Part shown: one piece after another, positions 8,134-19,032 of the stretch
Layout: each line of letters starts with the position of its first letter
Numbering within the stretch: the first letter of the stretch is position 1
NCBI RefSeq assembly: GCF_000025345.1
Contig: NC_013757.1
Coordinates: 1,984,001 to 2,048,000, forward strand
Length of the DNA: 64,000 nt
Direction of reading: 5' to 3'
DNA from: Geodermatophilus obscurus DSM 43160
GTDB taxonomy: Bacteria; Actinomycetota; Actinomycetes; Mycobacteriales; Geodermatophilaceae
Translations under genes and position numbers: made by a program
The notes under the pieces: generated by a model
What the model was told of the DNA's origin: nothing
Databases searched by the model: none
Seen by the model: the letters and a program-made list of their open reading frames with translations, nothing else

Positions 8134-8169
8134 CGACGCCCGGGCCGCCGGCAGGCGGCCCGGGCGTCG
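8134..8169 (-). terminator. Perfect 16-bp hairpin terminator after the TetR gene
   Basis: The arm CGACGCCCGGGCCGCC and its exact complement flank a four-base loop (GGCA), 14 bp beyond the TetR stop. It separates the amine oxidase-permease-TetR unit from the homogentisate operon. Confidence 0.8.
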
Positions 8170-8183
8170 GGGGACCGGCGAGG

Positions 8184-8777
8184 TCAGCGGCCGGCGAGAC
8201 CCGTGAGGTACGCGTCGAGCATGGCCAGCTGGGTGGTCGCCGGGGTGGGCGCGCCATGGGTCGTGGCCAGCACCTGCAGCCCCATGGCCATGGCGAGCAG
8301 CTGCTCGACCAGCACGTCGTCCGGCGTCGTCACCGTGACGTCGCCGTCCTCGCGGCCCTGCCGGAGCAGGTCGCCGAGCTCGTGGCGCCACTGCCGCATC
8401 GCCGCGTCGTTGAGCTCGGCGAAGCGCTCGTCGGCGACCGTCCGGCTCCAGAAGGGGAGGACGATGCGTGCCTCGAGTCGGGTCGTCTCCGTCGTGGGCA
8501 GGACCTCGACGAGGAAGGCCCGGAGTGCCGCGAGCCCGCGCAACCCCTCGGTCGCCTCGCGGATGCGGTCGTTCGTCCGGTCGAAGACGTACACGAAGGC
8601 CGCCTCGATCAGCGTCTCCTTGTTGGCGAAGTAGTACGCCAGCGCGCCGTTCGCGTAGCCGGCCTCCCGGGCGATCTCGCGCATGGTGGCCGCGTCCGCG
8701 CCCCGGGTGGCCATGAGCCGCCAGGTCACCTCGAGGATCTCGCGGCGCTTGGCGTCGTGGTCCACCAGTCTCGGCAC
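8184..8777 (-). CDS. TetR-family transcriptional regulator
   Basis: This 197-aa protein starts at GTG with GGGAG just upstream. Residues about 5-55 form the TetR helix-turn-helix (EIAREAGYANGALAYYFANK, a BetI-like recognition helix with YYF). The rest is the variable all-helical ligand-binding domain. It is the third gene of a minus-strand set (amine oxidase, permease, TetR) and lies directly before the homogentisate operon, so a local repressor responding to an amine or aromatic intermediate is likely. Candidate target palindromes are at 8066-8081 and 12284-12299. Confidence 0.92.
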   Translation of the reverse strand: MPRLVDHDAKRREILEVTWRLMATRGADAATMREIAREAGYANGALAYYFANKETLIEAAFVYVFDRTNDRIREATEGLRGLAALRAFLVEVLPTTETTRLEARIVLPFWSRTVADERFAELNDAAMRQWRHELGDLLRQGREDGDVTVTTPDDVLVEQLLAMAMGLQVLATTHGAPTPATTQLAMLDAYLTGLAGR

Positions 8778-8844
8778 CGGGCTCCCGTCCCCTCGTCCTG
8801 GTGTCCAGTCTGGCCGACGAGGGGACGGGAGCCCGGGCGGGGGA

Positions 8845-10302
8845 TCAGCCGCCACTCGACCGGGTCGGTGCCCTCCCCGGTGACCGGGTGAGCGCGACCA
8901 CGACCCCGACCCCGAACGCCGCGACGATGACGGCCAGCAGGACGGTGGCCAGGGCGGTGGACCCGCTGATCAGGGTGGTGAAGTTGGCCAGCACCAGCCC
9001 GACGACACCCAGCAGGCCCGCCGTGCCCAGCGCCGGCGCCACCCGCGTGTGCCAGATCCGGCGGTCCACCCGGCTGTGTGCGAAGAACGCCAGCACCGCC
9101 ACGCTGGTCAGCACCATGAGCAGCAGGATGCTCACGGTCGCCATGCCCGACATCCAGGTGAACAGTTGGAGCACCGGGTCCGAGCCGGCGGCGGCGAACA
9201 CGGCGACCACCACGAACGCGCTCGCGGTCTGGGCCAGGGAGCCCACGTGCGGGGAGGTGTGCCGCCCGTGCGTCCGGCCGAGTACCCCCGGGGCCATGCC
9301 CTGGCGGCCCAGCGCGAACAGGTACCGCGAGATGGCGTTGTGGAACGCCAGCAGGGCGGCGAAGAGACTGGTCAGCAGGAGGACCAGCATCACCTCGGCG
9401 ATGACCGGGCTGACGTACTCCGCGGCCGCCGTGAACACCAGCCCCGCGGTGTCGGCCCGTGCCGCCGCGACCACGCCGTCTGAGCCGAACGCGAGCACGA
9501 TCGCCCAGCTGGCGACTGCGTAGAAGGCGCCGATGAGGACGACCGCCGCGTAGGTGGCGAGGGGCACGGTCCGCCGCGGGTTGCGCGCCTCCTCGCCGTA
9601 GATCGCCGTGGCCTCGAAGCCGATGAACGACGCGACGGCGAACATGATGCTGATGCCCGGTGCGCCGGAGAAGAACTCCGACGGGGTGAAGGACCGCACG
9701 TCGATGCCGTCGGCGCCGCCCTGGGCGAGCACGGCCACGGCCACCACGGTGATGACCCCGATCTCCAGGGTCAGCACGATGCCGAGCACCTTGGCGCCCA
9801 CGTCGATGTTGCGGTAGCCGAGCAGCCCGACGGCGGCCATGAGGACCAGTGACCACACCCACCACGGCAGGTCCGGCCCGCCGTACTGGACGACCAGGCC
9901 TTGGGCCGTGGCGCCCGCGAGGCCGTAGATCGCGGCCTGGATGGCGGTGTAGGTGAGCAGGGCCAGGCCGGCGGCGCCGACCCCGACCGGCGTCCCGAGG
10001 CCCTTGCTGACGTAGGCGTAGAAGGCGCCGGCGTCGACCACGTGCCGGCTCATCGCCGCGTACCCGACGCTGAAGAGCAGCAGGACGACGGTGGCGACGA
10101 CGTACGCCATCGGGCTCCCAGCCCCGTTGCCGATCGCCAGCATGACCGGCAGGGCACCGCCGACAGCGGTGAGCGGCGCCGCCGCGGCGACGACCAGGAA
10201 CACGATGCCGACGACGCCGATCGAGCCGCGCAGCCCGCGGGCGGACGCGTCGCCGGTGGGTTCGGCCGCGCCCACCGGCGCGGTGGCGGAGAGCTCACTC
10301 AT
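8845..10302 (-). CDS. APC-family amino acid/amine permease
   Basis: This 485-aa integral membrane protein has about twelve hydrophobic segments. It begins with the APC-family signature [18 protein letters not shown] after a short Ala/Gly-rich cytoplasmic N-terminus and contains [20 protein letters not shown], typical of the APC superfamily. Its start overlaps the end of the amine oxidase gene by eight bases, so the two are co-translated. The likely job is uptake of the amine or aromatic amino acid oxidised by its partner. Exact substrate cannot be told from sequence. Confidence 0.92.
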   Translation of the reverse strand: MSELSATAPVGAAEPTGDASARGLRGSIGVVGIVFLVVAAAAPLTAVGGALPVMLAIGNGAGSPMAYVVATVVLLLFSVGYAAMSRHVVDAGAFYAYVSKGLGTPVGVGAAGLALLTYTAIQAAIYGLAGATAQGLVVQYGGPDLPWWVWSLVLMAAVGLLGYRNIDVGAKVLGIVLTLEIGVITVVAVAVLAQGGADGIDVRSFTPSEFFSGAPGISIMFAVASFIGFEATAIYGEEARNPRRTVPLATYAAVVLIGAFYAVASWAIVLAFGSDGVVAAARADTAGLVFTAAAEYVSPVIAEVMLVLLLTSLFAALLAFHNAISRYLFALGRQGMAPGVLGRTHGRHTSPHVGSLAQTASAFVVVAVFAAAGSDPVLQLFTWMSGMATVSILLLMVLTSVAVLAFFAHSRVDRRIWHTRVAPALGTAGLLGVVGLVLANFTTLISGSTALATVLLAVIVAAFGVGVVVALTRSPGRAPTRSSGG

Positions 10303-12265
10303 GGCAGCACCCGTCCTGGTTCGCGGTGCCGTCGGCCGGGCTGGCCGCGCGGCTGCGGCAGTGGGTGCTGGCGTTCGGGGGGACGTCGAGCGTGGGGTTG
10401 CGGTCGAAGAAGCCGACCGGCTTGAGCCGGAAGCCGGTGTAGTCGACCGGCATGATCGGCCAGTCCTCGGGCCGGGGCACGTGGGTGAGGCCGAAGGTGT
10501 GCCACACGACGACGTCCGCTCCCTGGAGGTCGCGGTCGGCGGCGACGTACTTCGGCAGGCCGGCGCCGCCCTCGTGCTGGTTGACGAAGTCGCCGGCCGC
10601 GTAGCGCTCGGCGGGGTCGTAGGCGGTGACCCACAGGTGCTTCGTGGCGAAGGTGGCGCGCCGGGAGATGGAGCTGTCCGGGTCGGCCAGCAGGGCCGGC
10701 TGCCCCTCCGGCAGCAGCGCGTAGGCGACCGGCTCGCCGAGGCGGTTGCGGCTCTCCGGGTTGCTGATGTGCCAGATTCGCCCGACGGACTGGTCGGCCA
10801 TGCGCTGGGCCTCGGACTCCCGGCGCAGCGTCGTCCGCCGCTGGGCGAAGGCGTTGCCGCGCGGGTTGTCCGGTCCCATCGGGACCCGCACGAAGTCCAG
10901 CTCCTCGACGGTGTTGGTCGGGCCGTCGACGGCCATGTCCAGCCGGGCGCTGAACAGGTGCTGGTGGAACGGGGCCCCCAGCCCCGGGGCGATCTCGGAG
11001 GCGTACGGGTAGCCGTTCCCGGGGTGGGCGGAGGTGAAGACGATGCCGGTGGCCTTGACCTCGAACCCGATGGTGCCGTCGAGGTAGAGGTACCAGTAGA
11101 AGCCGTAGTCGTAGTTGCCGATCGTGGTGAAGAAGCTGATCACCATCCGGCGCTGCCGGCGGGTCTCCGAGGAGCCGGCCCACAGGTCGGTGTGCTTCCA
11201 GAGGACGCCGAAGTCCTCCTCGTGCATGCAGATGGCGTTGCGCAGCACCTGCGGGTTCCCGCGCTCGTCGGCGATGACGGCGTCCAGATAGGTGATGTCG
11301 CCGAGGCAGTCGCAGCCGAGCTCGAGGGCGTTGGCGTAGCGGCCGACCAGGTACTCGCCGGTGTCGAAGTAGTTCTGCCACGACCGGACCGGCGAGGGGT
11401 CGGCGTAGGGCACGACCATCTCGGCGATCGAGGCCCGGTGGACGATCGGCCGCAGCCGGCCGCCGTCGACGAAGCCGATCTGGTGCAGGGTCAGCCCCTC
11501 GCGGGCGTCGAACCCGACCCGCAGCTGCCAGCCCTCCCAGGTGAGCAGGTTGCCGTCGAGGGTGAAGCTCGGCCCCTCCGGCTGGGTGATCTCGATCGGC
11601 CGCTGCGTCGTCCGCAGCGGGCCGGTGAGCTCCGGGTCGGTGAAGTTGCCGTGCTCCTCGGGGATCGGCACCGGGCCCAGGTCGATGACCTGGTCGACGG
11701 TCCTGGCCATCACGTCGACGTAGGCGACCAGCCCGTCGATCGGGTGCGCCCAGGGGTGGTCCTCGGGGTGGTCCTGCCGGAAGGCCAGGCCGCGGAGGAT
11801 CCGCCGTCCCTCCTCCTCCGGGTACTCGAAGACGCCGGCGGAGAGGGGCGCCACGCGGACGTCGGCGACGTCGAGCCCGCGCGCCGCGAGCGCGGCGAGC
11901 CACCGCTCGTCGGTGCCGAGCACCTCCTCCACCAGCGCGAACTCCTCGTCCAGCACCGGCAGCTGGCCGTCGGTCGCGGCGTCGAGGGCGCCGTCGGAGA
12001 CGATCGTCCGCTCGGTGATCGAGACGACGACGTCGTGAGCGTTCGGCCGCTCGACGTCGTGCAGCAGGACGCGCACCCGGCGGTCCGGCGTCGGGCCGCC
12101 GTACAGCTCCGACTTCGGCGGCTCCTCGAGACCGACGTAGACGAACCGGGTCGACTCCGTGACCAGGCCGGCTGCGTCCAGGAGCTCACGCGCCGCGGTG
12201 ATGTCAGCGGCGCCGAGCTGGGCGAGGGGGTGGGTCACGGAGGGGGTGATGGTGTCCGCTGCCAT
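10295..12265 (-). CDS. Copper-containing primary-amine oxidase
   Basis: This 656-aa copper amine oxidase oxidatively deaminates primary amines to aldehydes, releasing NH3 and H2O2. The topaquinone motif is TIGNYDYG, with Tyr385 as the precursor; the catalytic base is Asp301 in [30 protein letters not shown] provides copper His ligands. Length matches bacterial phenylethylamine/histamine oxidases (about 640 aa). No signal peptide is visible, so it is cytoplasmic. ATG has GGGAG upstream. It overlaps the APC permease gene. Context with an aldehyde dehydrogenase and the homogentisate pathway suggests tyramine or phenethylamine as substrate. H2O2 production makes the nearby broken katG notable. 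Confidence 0.95.
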   Translation of the reverse strand: MAADTITPSVTHPLAQLGAADITAARELLDAAGLVTESTRFVYVGLEEPPKSELYGGPTPDRRVRVLLHDVERPNAHDVVVSITERTIVSDGALDAATDGQLPVLDEEFALVEEVLGTDERWLAALAARGLDVADVRVAPLSAGVFEYPEEEGRRILRGLAFRQDHPEDHPWAHPIDGLVAYVDVMARTVDQVIDLGPVPIPEEHGNFTDPELTGPLRTTQRPIEITQPEGPSFTLDGNLLTWEGWQLRVGFDAREGLTLHQIGFVDGGRLRPIVHRASIAEMVVPYADPSPVRSWQNYFDTGEYLVGRYANALELGCDCLGDITYLDAVIADERGNPQVLRNAICMHEEDFGVLWKHTDLWAGSSETRRQRRMVISFFTTIGNYDYGFYWYLYLDGTIGFEVKATGIVFTSAHPGNGYPYASEIAPGLGAPFHQHLFSARLDMAVDGPTNTVEELDFVRVPMGPDNPRGNAFAQRRTTLRRESEAQRMADQSVGRIWHISNPESRNRLGEPVAYALLPEGQPALLADPDSSISRRATFATKHLWVTAYDPAERYAAGDFVNQHEGGAGLPKYVAADRDLQGADVVVWHTFGLTHVPRPEDWPIMPVDYTGFRLKPVGFFDRNPTLDVPPNASTHCRSRAASPADGTANQDGCCHE

Positions 12266-12283
12266 GGGGGCTCCCTGATTTGG

Positions 12284-12299
12284 TTCTACACGTGTAGAA
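12284..12299. promoter_or_regulatory. Perfect 16-bp palindrome upstream of the amine oxidase gene
   Basis: TTCTACACGTGTAGAA is a perfect palindrome 18 bp before the amine oxidase ATG, between two divergent genes and in a locally AT-rich stretch. It has the size and symmetry of a TetR- or GntR-type operator. The TetR encoded in the same operon is the natural candidate to bind it. Confidence 0.6.
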
Positions 12300-12306
12300 A
12301 AAACGC

Positions 12307-12755
12307 GTGACCGAAGTTACAAGCCGGGTCTCGATATGGGAAGCCCGTGTCTCACTTTCGAATGCGTCCCGCCTGCTCACCCTGGTGCGCTGGGGGACGG
12401 TCCTCGTGGCCCTGGGCTCAGCGGCAGTGCACGTGCCGGCCCTGGCGACCGGCGTCGAGCCGTCGTCCGTGCAGGTCGTGGCGCTGCTCCTGATGGGATG
12501 GCCTGCCTGCCGTGCGCCATGCACCTCGCGCTGCTGCCCCGTCGTCGGACGTGGGTGCAGACGGCCGCGGTGTCCGCGGCGATGCTGGTGGCCCACCCGG
12601 TGCTCCTGGACGGCGCGGGGCACCACGGGGCGGCCCACACCGGGGGAGCGGTGGTGGGTGTCGCGATGGTCGTCGTCCCCGCGTCGGTCCTGGTCCTCGC
12701 GCTCTCCGGCCTCGGACTCGAGGTCGTGCGGCATGCGAGGGCGACGGCGGGCTGA
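12307..12755 (+). pseudogene. Small membrane protein gene split by a frameshift
   Basis: Coding-type codons run in one frame to about 12495 (TLVRWGTVLVALGSAAVHVP, then SSVQVVALLLMG). They continue in a second frame to the stop at 12755 (CLPCAMHLALLPRRRTWVQT, VVGVAMVVVPASVLVLALSG). Both halves are hydrophobic with strong GC3, so together they look like one protein of about 120-140 aa with three to four membrane spans. The join is near ATGGGATGGCC. The true start is uncertain (GTG at 12385 possible). I do not recognise the family. It is a real frameshift or a one-base sequencing error. Confidence 0.6.
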
Positions 12756-14879
<2,124 letters not shown>

Positions 14880-14899
14880 CGACCTCTCGGGTGGCCGGG

Positions 14900-14930
14900 G
14901 CCGGTCGGCGTCGTCCGGGGCGCGACCGGC
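14900..14930. terminator. Hairpin between convergent hppD and thrE-like genes
   Basis: GCCGGTCG and CGACCGGC form an 8-bp stem with a 15-base loop in the 58-bp gap between the two convergent genes. It is a likely bidirectional terminator. Confidence 0.5.
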
Positions 14931-14937
14931 GGGGAGC

Positions 14938-16338
14938 TCACTCGGTGGTCATGGCCCGGCGGCGGACGCGCTCGTCGTAGCGGTCCCGCGCGCCACTGAC
15001 CGGTCTGCCGAGGTACTCGCCCAGCGTGACGCCGGCGGCGAGGGCGAGCCCGACGGCGGCGGCCCCGACCAGCGCGGTGAGCCCGCCTTCGATGTCGGCG
15101 TCGACGACGATCGCGAACAGGCCGTGGTAGATCGCCAGACCGGGCAGCAGGGGGACGATGCCGCAGACGGCGATGACCTGCGTGGGGACCCGCAGCCGGT
15201 CGGTCAGCACCTCGCCGCTGAACCCGAGGACGACGGCCGCGACCCCGCTGGCCAGCGCGGGACCCGCCCCCACGTCCGCGGTCGCCCAGAACGTCGTCCA
15301 GGCCAGCGCTCCGGCTCCTGCGGCGAGGACGACCGAGCGCGGGCGGGAGTGGCAGGCCAGGGACCAGAACCCGGCGATGCCGGCGGACGCGGCCAGCGCC
15401 ACGGCGAACGGCACGGGGGAGGACGAGGTGTCGACGACGGTCAGCGGGAGGCCGGCGCGCTGGGCCAGGTCGAGCACGCCGGCGATGCCCACGACGATGC
15501 CGGCGGTCAGCGTCACCACCTCGAAGGCCCGGGCGGCGGCGGTCACCGGGAAGCCGCTGATCGCGTCCTGGGCAGCACTCACCAGGGACAGTCCCGCCAG
15601 GAGCACGACGATGCCGGCGGCGACGACCAGTGAGGTCCGCACGTCGACGTCCCAGGCCAGCAGGAGGACGGCGACGCCCGTGGCGAGCGCGGCCCCGGCC
15701 ACCTGCTGGAAGAACGGCGGGAGGCTGTGCCGGCCGAGGGCACGCAGCACCTGCTCGATCAGCGCGGTGGTGAGCGCCGCGAGGAGGGCCTCCAGCCACC
15801 CCCCGCCGAGGACGAGCCCGAAGCAACCGGCGACGCCGGCCCAGCCCAGCGCGTTCACGGCCCTGCGGTAGGTGGCCGGTGCGGAGACCACGCGGTCCAG
15901 CCGCCGGTGTGCCTCCTCCACGTCGAGTCCGCCCGCGGCCACTGTTCGCGCCAGGTCGCTGATCCCCTGCAGCCGGGTGTAGTCGGTCCGGCTCGTGCGC
16001 ACGATCCGCACCGCGGTGAGTGGCACCGCGTCCTCGCGGTCGTAGCTGACCGTGATCGACGTGAAGGTGATGTCGACCTGGCAGCTGGTCAGCCCGTAGG
16101 CGGCCGCGACCCGCAGCACCGTCGCGGTCACGTCGGCCGCGGGCGCCCCGACGGACAGCATCGACTCCCCGATGCGCAGGGCCAGCTCCAGCGCGGCGTG
16201 CGCGGTGAGGTCGTCCATCCGGCTGGGCTGGGCCCGCAGGCCGATGGGCGCGGTCGGCGGGGAGTTCCCCGCGATGGCCCGCCATGCCCGCTCCGGGACA
16301 CGCGCGAACGGCCTGTGGGTCCGGAGCCAGGTGGGCAC
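14938..16338 (-). CDS. ThrE-family threonine/serine exporter-like protein
   Basis: This 466-aa protein matches the fused ThrE architecture. A cytoplasmic N-terminal DUF1212-type region (ALELALRIGESMLSVGAPAA, residues about 47-160) is followed by roughly ten membrane helices including the second small-domain repeat. It probably exports threonine/serine or related small molecules using the proton gradient. The GTG start at 16338 has only a weak SD. The first 40 residues (including PERAWRAIAGNSPPTAPI) are not needed for the family, and an almost identical copy lies at 24.4 kb outside any ThrE gene. Translation might really start at the internal ATG of MDDLTAH. Confidence 0.85.
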   Translation of the reverse strand: MPTWLRTHRPFARVPERAWRAIAGNSPPTAPIGLRAQPSRMDDLTAHAALELALRIGESMLSVGAPAADVTATVLRVAAAYGLTSCQVDITFTSITVSYDREDAVPLTAVRIVRTSRTDYTRLQGISDLARTVAAGGLDVEEAHRRLDRVVSAPATYRRAVNALGWAGVAGCFGLVLGGGWLEALLAALTTALIEQVLRALGRHSLPPFFQQVAGAALATGVAVLLLAWDVDVRTSLVVAAGIVVLLAGLSLVSAAQDAISGFPVTAAARAFEVVTLTAGIVVGIAGVLDLAQRAGLPLTVVDTSSSPVPFAVALAASAGIAGFWSLACHSRPRSVVLAAGAGALAWTTFWATADVGAGPALASGVAAVVLGFSGEVLTDRLRVPTQVIAVCGIVPLLPGLAIYHGLFAIVVDADIEGGLTALVGAAAVGLALAAGVTLGEYLGRPVSGARDRYDERVRRRAMTTE

Positions 16339-16528
16339 GTCTCAGGCTATGTCCCGGCGCGGCACCGGCCGGTCGTCACCCGGCCGTTCGTGCCATGACA
16401 GCCGCGACAGGCGAGCGCCGGGCACGGAACCGGAACCTCCGTCACGGGCGGGTCGGCCGCGGGAGGACGACGCGTCGTGCGGCGGGATCGTGTCGGCCTG
16501 CTGCGTCCGGGGTGGACCGGGCTCGGGG

Positions 16529-16876
16529 TCACTGCCCCGCGGCGTCAGCTCCGTTCGAGCCGTGCTCCTCGCCCTCGGGCTGCGCTCCCGGGGCCTGCGG
16601 GTCCGTGCGCTCGAGGCGTTGACGGATCGCCGCGACGTTGAGCGCCAGGTCCTCGAGCGCCTCGACGGCGCGCGTGGCGAGGGCGAACGTGAGGTTCTCG
16701 CGCTGTTCCTCGGCGCTGGGCTCGCGGGTGGCCCGCGAGACCTCGGCGCGCTCGCGCGGACGACGCGTCGCCTCTGCCCACGGGTCGTCCGCGCGCCGGG
16801 GATCGCCGAACAGCTCACGCAGCATCCGCTGCGCCAGCTCGAGAAACTCGCCTGGGTCAGGCCGGTCGGTCGCCAT
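16529..16876 (-). CDS. Hypothetical protein, 115 aa
   Basis: This small, highly charged helical protein (MATDRPDPGEFLELAQRMLR start) is rich in Arg, Glu and Ala, with an amphipathic central helix (NLTFALATRAVEALEDLALN) and a Gly/Glu tail. There is no membrane span or signal. A strong GGAGGGG precedes the ATG, which with codon bias supports a real gene. The central helix could be a coiled coil or dimerisation segment. I do not recognise a family. Confidence 0.7.
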   Translation of the reverse strand: MATDRPDPGEFLELAQRMLRELFGDPRRADDPWAEATRRPRERAEVSRATREPSAEEQRENLTFALATRAVEALEDLALNVAAIRQRLERTDPQAPGAQPEGEEHGSNGADAAGQ

Positions 16877-17435
16877 CCGTTCCCCTCCAGCTGGTGTCGA
16901 GCACGCCGCACGGACCGGGGAGAAGCCATCCGCGACGACGTGACCAACCTACGACCAAGAAGCCGCCCCAAGCAGCCGGGGAGTCCGCCCACTGCGCCGA
17001 CGTCCACGGCGGCGCCCGTGGCTCCCGAGCCGTGCGCGAGGCGTCCCCATCACTCGCGACTGCCCGGACGCCTCGAGCCGGGGGCACGTGAACCCACCGC
17101 GCCCGGCGTGGAGAGGTCCGCACCTCGGCCGGCGCAGGGCGCCGCGCTCACGACCGCCCGACTGCTCGTGCGGCCGACAGGGCAGGGCGACACGGTCGGT
17201 CGGGTGACAGTGAGCCGAGTCATCCGCAGACTCGAGTCATGCCGACGGCTACCGGACCGACCGCAGGGGGCAGGTCCGGCGCGCACCCCGCACCACCTCG
17301 GGGCGAGGACCGATCTCCTGACCCCAGGACGACTGCCCTTCGCGTGACGGGACGACGCGGTTCCGCCCGGCGTGACCGCGTGAGCATCTCCGGAGCCGTC
17401 CGACGCCTCCGATCCGACCTCACAAGGAGCCTGGG
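16877..17435. other. 559-bp non-coding stretch before the aminotransferase
   Basis: No frame shows convincing coding bias. Two direct GAGTCAT copies (17217-17223 and 17234-17240) about 200 bp upstream of the aminotransferase start may mark a regulatory region. Otherwise I see nothing. Confidence 0.5.
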
Positions 17436-18830
17436 ATGACCACCTCGATCGAGCAGCCTCCGGCCGGTGTACCGGACGCGACGGCTGCCCGCGCCGCGGA
17501 CCACCTCTGGATGCACTTCGCCCGCCAGGGCCGCCACCCGGAGACGCCCGTCCCGGTGATCACCCGCGGCGAGGGCGCCTACATCTGGGACAACCAGGGC
17601 CGGAAGATCCTCGACGGCCTGTCGGGGCTGTTCGTCGTCCAGGTCGGGCACGGGCGCCGGGTGCTGGCCGAGGCGGCTGCGAAGCAGGCCGCCGAGCTGG
17701 CCTACTTCCCGGTGTGGGGCTACACCACCCCGGTGCAGGCCGAGCTGGCCGAGCGGGTGGCCGACCTCGCGCCCGGCGACCTGAACCGCGTCTTCTTCAC
17801 CACGGGCGGCGGAGAGGCCGTGGAGTCGGCGTGGAAGGCCGCGAAGCAGTACTTCAAGCTGATCGGCAAGCCGCAGAAGCACAAGGTGATCAGCCGGGCG
17901 GTGGCCTACCACGGGACCCCGCATGGCGCACTGGCCATCACCGGGCTGCCCGCCATGAAGAAGGACTTCGAGCCGCTGGCCCCGGGCGGCTTCCGGGTGC
18001 CCAACACCAACCTCTACCGCCATCCCGAGTTCGCCGAGGACCCGAAGGCCTTCGGCCGCTGGGCCGCCGACCGGATCGAGGAGGCGATCCTCTTCGAGGG
18101 CGCCGACACCGTCGCCGCGGTGTTCCTGGAGCCGGTGCAGAACTCCGGCGGCTGCCTCACGCCGCCGCCGGGCTACTTCGACCGGGTCAGGGAGATCTGC
18201 GACAAGCACGACGTCCTGCTCGTCTCCGACGAGGTCATCTGCGCCTTCGGCCGGCACGGCGCGACGTTCGCCTGCGAGAAGTTCGGTTACACGCCCGACC
18301 TGATCACCTGCGCCAAGGGCATGAGCTCCGGCTACGGCCCGATCGGCGCGATGATCGCCTCGGAGAAGGTCGTCGAGCCCTTCCTGCTCCCTGACGTGGC
18401 GTTCCCGCACGGGTACACCTTCGGCGGCCACCCCGTGGCGGCGGCCGCTTCGCTGGCCAACCTCGACCTCATGGAGGACGAGGGGCTCAACCAGCGCGTG
18501 CTGGACAACGAGGCGGCGCTCGGTGCCACCCTGCGCAAGCTGCTCGACCTGCCGATCGTCGGCGACGTCCGCGGCGACGGCTACTTCTGGGCCGTCGAGC
18601 TCGTCAAGGACAAGGCCACCCGGGAGACGTTCGACGCCGCGGAGCGGGAACGGCTCGTCCGTGGCTTCCTGCCCGGCGCGCTGTTCGACAACGGCCTGTA
18701 CTGCCGCCCCGACGACCGCGGCGACGTGGTCGTCCAGGTCGCTCCGCCGCTCATCTGCGGCCAGGCGGAGTTCGACCAGATGGAGCAGATCCTGCGGCAC
18801 ACGCTGACCGAGGCCCAGGGCCTGGTCTGA
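17436..18830 (+). CDS. Class III (omega) aminotransferase
   Basis: This 464-aa PLP-dependent fold-type I enzyme has GEGAYIWDNQGRKILDGLSG near the N-terminus, FFTTGGGEAVESAWKAAKQY, YHGTPHGALAITG, DEVICAFGRHG and the PLP lysine in CAKGMSSGYGPIGAM. It transfers an amino group from an omega-amine or amino acid (beta-alanine, putrescine/GABA type) to pyruvate or another oxo-acid. AAGGAG lies seven bases before the ATG. The next genes are alanine dehydrogenase and, further on, an aldehyde dehydrogenase, which suggests pyruvate as acceptor. Exact donor cannot be deduced. Confidence 0.93.
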   Translation: MTTSIEQPPAGVPDATAARAADHLWMHFARQGRHPETPVPVITRGEGAYIWDNQGRKILDGLSGLFVVQVGHGRRVLAEAAAKQAAELAYFPVWGYTTPVQAELAERVADLAPGDLNRVFFTTGGGEAVESAWKAAKQYFKLIGKPQKHKVISRAVAYHGTPHGALAITGLPAMKKDFEPLAPGGFRVPNTNLYRHPEFAEDPKAFGRWAADRIEEAILFEGADTVAAVFLEPVQNSGGCLTPPPGYFDRVREICDKHDVLLVSDEVICAFGRHGATFACEKFGYTPDLITCAKGMSSGYGPIGAMIASEKVVEPFLLPDVAFPHGYTFGGHPVAAAASLANLDLMEDEGLNQRVLDNEAALGATLRKLLDLPIVGDVRGDGYFWAVELVKDKATRETFDAAERERLVRGFLPGALFDNGLYCRPDDRGDVVVQVAPPLICGQAEFDQMEQILRHTLTEAQGLV

Positions 18831-18833
18831 AGA

Positions 18834-18937
18834 AGGACCTCCCTGCCCCCCACCGGAGAAGGACCCCGTCCTCATCCCTCGCAGGCTCGGGACGAGCCTC
18901 CGGACGGGGTCGGCGGCGGGACCTGCAGGGAGGCCGC
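18834..18937 (+). repeat. GC-rich hairpin repeat, copy 2, with one element nested in another
   Basis: An outer stem CCTCCCTGC (18838-18846) pairs with GCAGGGAGG (18925-18933). Its loop contains a complete second element whose own arms GACCCCGTCC (18862-18871) and GGACGGGGTC (18902-18911) pair perfectly around CTCGCAGGCTCGG. Both begin with the same GAAGGACC lead. It starts four bases after the aminotransferase stop, so it probably also serves as its terminator. Confidence 0.75.
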
Positions 18938-19032
18938 CCGTCCCCACCGAGCCGCGACCGCACCCCGACGTCCCGACCCGCGACAACCGCTCCGGTGCCA
19001 CCGCACCGGTCGTCGACCGGAGGAGAATCGCC

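Noticed and set aside
16467-16478. 12-bp palindrome ACGACGCGTCGT
   Set aside because: CG-rich palindromes of this length are expected by chance here, and it lies downstream of the 115-aa gene, not in a promoter.
17217-17240. Two GAGTCAT copies considered as a regulator site
   Set aside because: Only two short direct copies, far from the aminotransferase start; noted in the intergenic entry but too weak for a separate call.
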